Assembly: GCA_016715465.1 (NCBI GenBank)
Contig: JADKAA010000029.1
Coordinates: 2,046,001 to 2,110,000, forward strand
Length of the DNA: 64,000 nt
Direction of reading: 5' to 3'
Origin: Saprospiraceae bacterium
Lineage (GTDB): Bacteria; Bacteroidota; Bacteroidia; Chitinophagales; Saprospiraceae
The position numbers were made by a program, and so were the translations under genes. The notes beneath the pieces were generated by a model. The model had not been told where the DNA came from. It did no database searches and saw only the letters and a list, made by a program, of their open reading frames with translations. This document shows, piece after piece, positions 62,435 to 64,000 of the stretch (its first letter is position 1; every line of letters begins with the position of its first letter).

Positions 62435-64000
62435 ATGGAACAATTAAAAACTTACCTTTTATCTGCTGTTTTTGCAGTAATTCTCAGTTTGCCTGCTCAA
62501 GCGCAGCTTTTTCCGGTCAATAAATCAGCCCTGGCTGACGGGCTTGTTTATAAAATTGGAATTACGAGCAATGGTGTACATAAGCTGACAAAAAAAATGC
62601 TTGATGACATGGGTGTCAACACTGGCACAATCAACCCCAGGGAATTAAAAATTTTCGGCAATTACGGGGGTACCTTGCCAGAGGCACTTGCTTCATCCTA
62701 TCCCGACGACCTTATAGAGTTTCCAATTTTGGTCACAGGTGAAGAAGATGGTAAGTTCAACGACAATGATGTGGTGCTTTTTTATGCAGAAGGTGCCGAT
62801 AAATGGCGTTATGATGCAGCTGCCGGGTCATTTATATTTGACAAAAATATATACGCAGAAAAAAATTATGTATTTCTAAAAATATCAGCTGGTAATGGCA
62901 AAAGAGTACCCAATGCGTCCATTTCAGATAATGAAGTAAGCTTTACAACCTCCACCCATCTAAACCATGACATTTTTACAGAAGATAAGGTGAACCTGCT
63001 GGGACAAAATCTGGCCACCATTGGATCCGGCAAGCTCTGGGTTGGGGAATATCTGGTCAACAACCAGGAAAAAGATATGTCAAAGTTGTTTAACCTCATA
63101 CATGTCGATGTCAGTGTACCTGCTGAAATAATTCTTTCTGCTTACGGCCGTTCCGACAAAGAGTCCAAATTTACGATCAGCGCCGATGGGCAGGTATTTA
63201 CAACGAACGTCAGTGCTGTGAGTCTGAGTAGCACGGAGTCTCTTTATGCAAGGAATGCTTACCTTAAAAAATCGGTTATCCTTACTTCGGGACAACCAAA
63301 AATGAGTTTGAAGTACAGTGCAGCAGGCAGCGGTGATGCCTGGTTGGATTACCTTCAGGTCAATTCAACCCAAAGGATAGCCCCGGGAAGCAGTCAATTG
63401 TTTGTAAGACACCCATCTTTTGCAAACCATGGCTTTAGTAAAATTCAAATAACCGGAGATTTTACCGGAGGTGTGGCATGGGATGTGACAGACATTGCCG
63501 ACATTAAAGCCTATTCAGTCGCCAGTGGCAATGTAGCTTTTGCTTCGGGAAGCCCTGCTAAACAATTGCTGTTGTTTTCAAGCCAGGCAGCATTTACACC
63601 TGAAGCCGGCATCAAAATCAACAATCAAAACCTGCACAGCCTTGCAGAAAGCAACCTGTTGATCATATATCACCCGGACTTTAAAGAGTCCGCATTGCGT
63701 CTTTCGAACCACCGGACCAGTCACAATGGGTATAAAGTATCAGCTGTAGATGTGAATGAAATCTATAACGAATTTTCTACGGGGCGGGTAGATCCAAGTG
63801 CCATACGCAATTTTTCCAAGATGGTCTATGAACGGTATCCGTCATTCAGGTACCTGCTGCTTTTTGGGGACGGAAGTTACGATTACAAAAAGCTGGTAAA
63901 CTCTATTCCTGCCCAGAGTTTCATACCTGTGTATGAAACGGACGAATCTCTCAATCCGATTAATGCGTTTCCCACGGATGATTATTATGCCCTGTTGAGT
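62435..64000 (+). CDS. porU: type IX secretion sortase PorU, N-terminal part (runs off the right edge)
   Basis: The frame is open without a stop from about 62417 to the window end; 522 codons from the ATG at 62435. A signal peptide (MEQLKTYLLSAVFAVILSLP, cleavage near AQAQ) leads to a long beta-rich propeptide-like region, then the start of the peptidase C25 domain (LLIIYHPDFKESALRLSNHR; FRYLLLFGDGSYDYKKLVNS; NAFPTDDYYALLS). PorU removes sorting domains of T9SS clients and links the proteins to the cell surface. The catalytic His and Cys lie beyond the window. A TATATTTG at 62408-62415 is a candidate -7 box, which would exclude the ATG at 62417 as the start. Confidence 0.9.
   Translation, partial: MEQLKTYLLSAVFAVILSLPAQAQLFPVNKSALADGLVYKIGITSNGVHKLTKKMLDDMGVNTGTINPRELKIFGNYGGTLPEALASSYPDDLIEFPILVTGEEDGKFNDNDVVLFYAEGADKWRYDAAAGSFIFDKNIYAEKNYVFLKISAGNGKRVPNASISDNEVSFTTSTHLNHDIFTEDKVNLLGQNLATIGSGKLWVGEYLVNNQEKDMSKLFNLIHVDVSVPAEIILSAYGRSDKESKFTISADGQVFTTNVSAVSLSSTESLYARNAYLKKSVILTSGQPKMSLKYSAAGSGDAWLDYLQVNSTQRIAPGSSQLFVRHPSFANHGFSKIQITGDFTGGVAWDVTDIADIKAYSVASGNVAFASGSPAKQLLLFSSQAAFTPEAGIKINNQNLHSLAESNLLIIYHPDFKESALRLSNHRTSHNGYKVSAVDVNEIYNEFSTGRVDPSAIRNFSKMVYERYPSFRYLLLFGDGSYDYKKLVNSIPAQSFIPVYETDESLNPINAFPTDDYYALLS

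Overview
The window is ordinary chromosomal DNA from a member of the Bacteroidota, most likely the Saprospiria/Chitinophagia side of the phylum. Three things point there. First, type IX secretion (T9SS) parts (PorU, GldJ, a PorP/SprF barrel) occur with several secreted proteins that end in T9SS sorting domains. Second, promoters fit the Bacteroidota pattern TTG-N19/20-TAnnTTTG. Third, the family content is typical: Lnb/DUF4105, bTHX, an RNase Y-ZapA cluster and T9SS-sorted FG-GAP/UnbV proteins. The assignment below phylum is inference.

Layout. 0-7 kb: end of a sugar-hydrolase gene coupled to a GntP permease, then rny, zapA, a coiled-coil partner and pheT. 7-10.6 kb: a small secreted protein, a 14-bp tandem array, a decayed IS3-family element, and a gene-free island of structured repeats. 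10.6-16 kb: gcvP, an NlpC/P60 lipoprotein, adk, obgE. 16-23 kb: two methyltransferases, a large FG-GAP/UnbV T9SS protein, a membrane protein, a hydroxyacid dehydrogenase and an isolated sorting-domain-like small protein. 23-28 kb: glgC-glgA (glycogen), ribosomal protein bTHX, scoAB. 27.8-28.5 kb: a second repeat island. 28.5-36.5 kb: Lnb-like protein, two small exported proteins, an HtrA protease, tRNA-Gln, an LptF/G permease, and two adjacent exported proteins that look like a dockerin/cohesin-type pair. 36.5-44 kb: GNAT enzyme, ilvC-ilvN-ilvB-dinB-ilvD, purA. 44-58 kb: Omp28-like T9SS protein, fbaA, trxB, M20 amidohydrolase, a fused glycosyltransferase, recR, pdh E2, an OmpA-family protein, glutamate dehydrogenase and a degenerate arginase-fold protein. 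58-64 kb: murF, gldJ, a PorP/SprF protein and the start of porU, which is a T9SS locus. The secreted proteins elsewhere in the window are plausible clients of this machinery.

Two patterns run through the whole window. (1) Five conserved genes (pheT, lnb-like, a lipoprotein gene, htrA, trxB) are each broken by one base, in or beside a homopolymer run, while everything around the break is intact; this looks more like consensus sequence error than gene decay. (2) The intergenic islands at 9.3-10.6, 16.0-16.4 and 27.8-28.5 kb share families of hairpin modules. Their framework (a GACCGAACGG box, loops, flanks) is conserved, but the stem sequences differ from copy to copy and both arms change together. 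This covariation is the strongest unexplained signal in the window.
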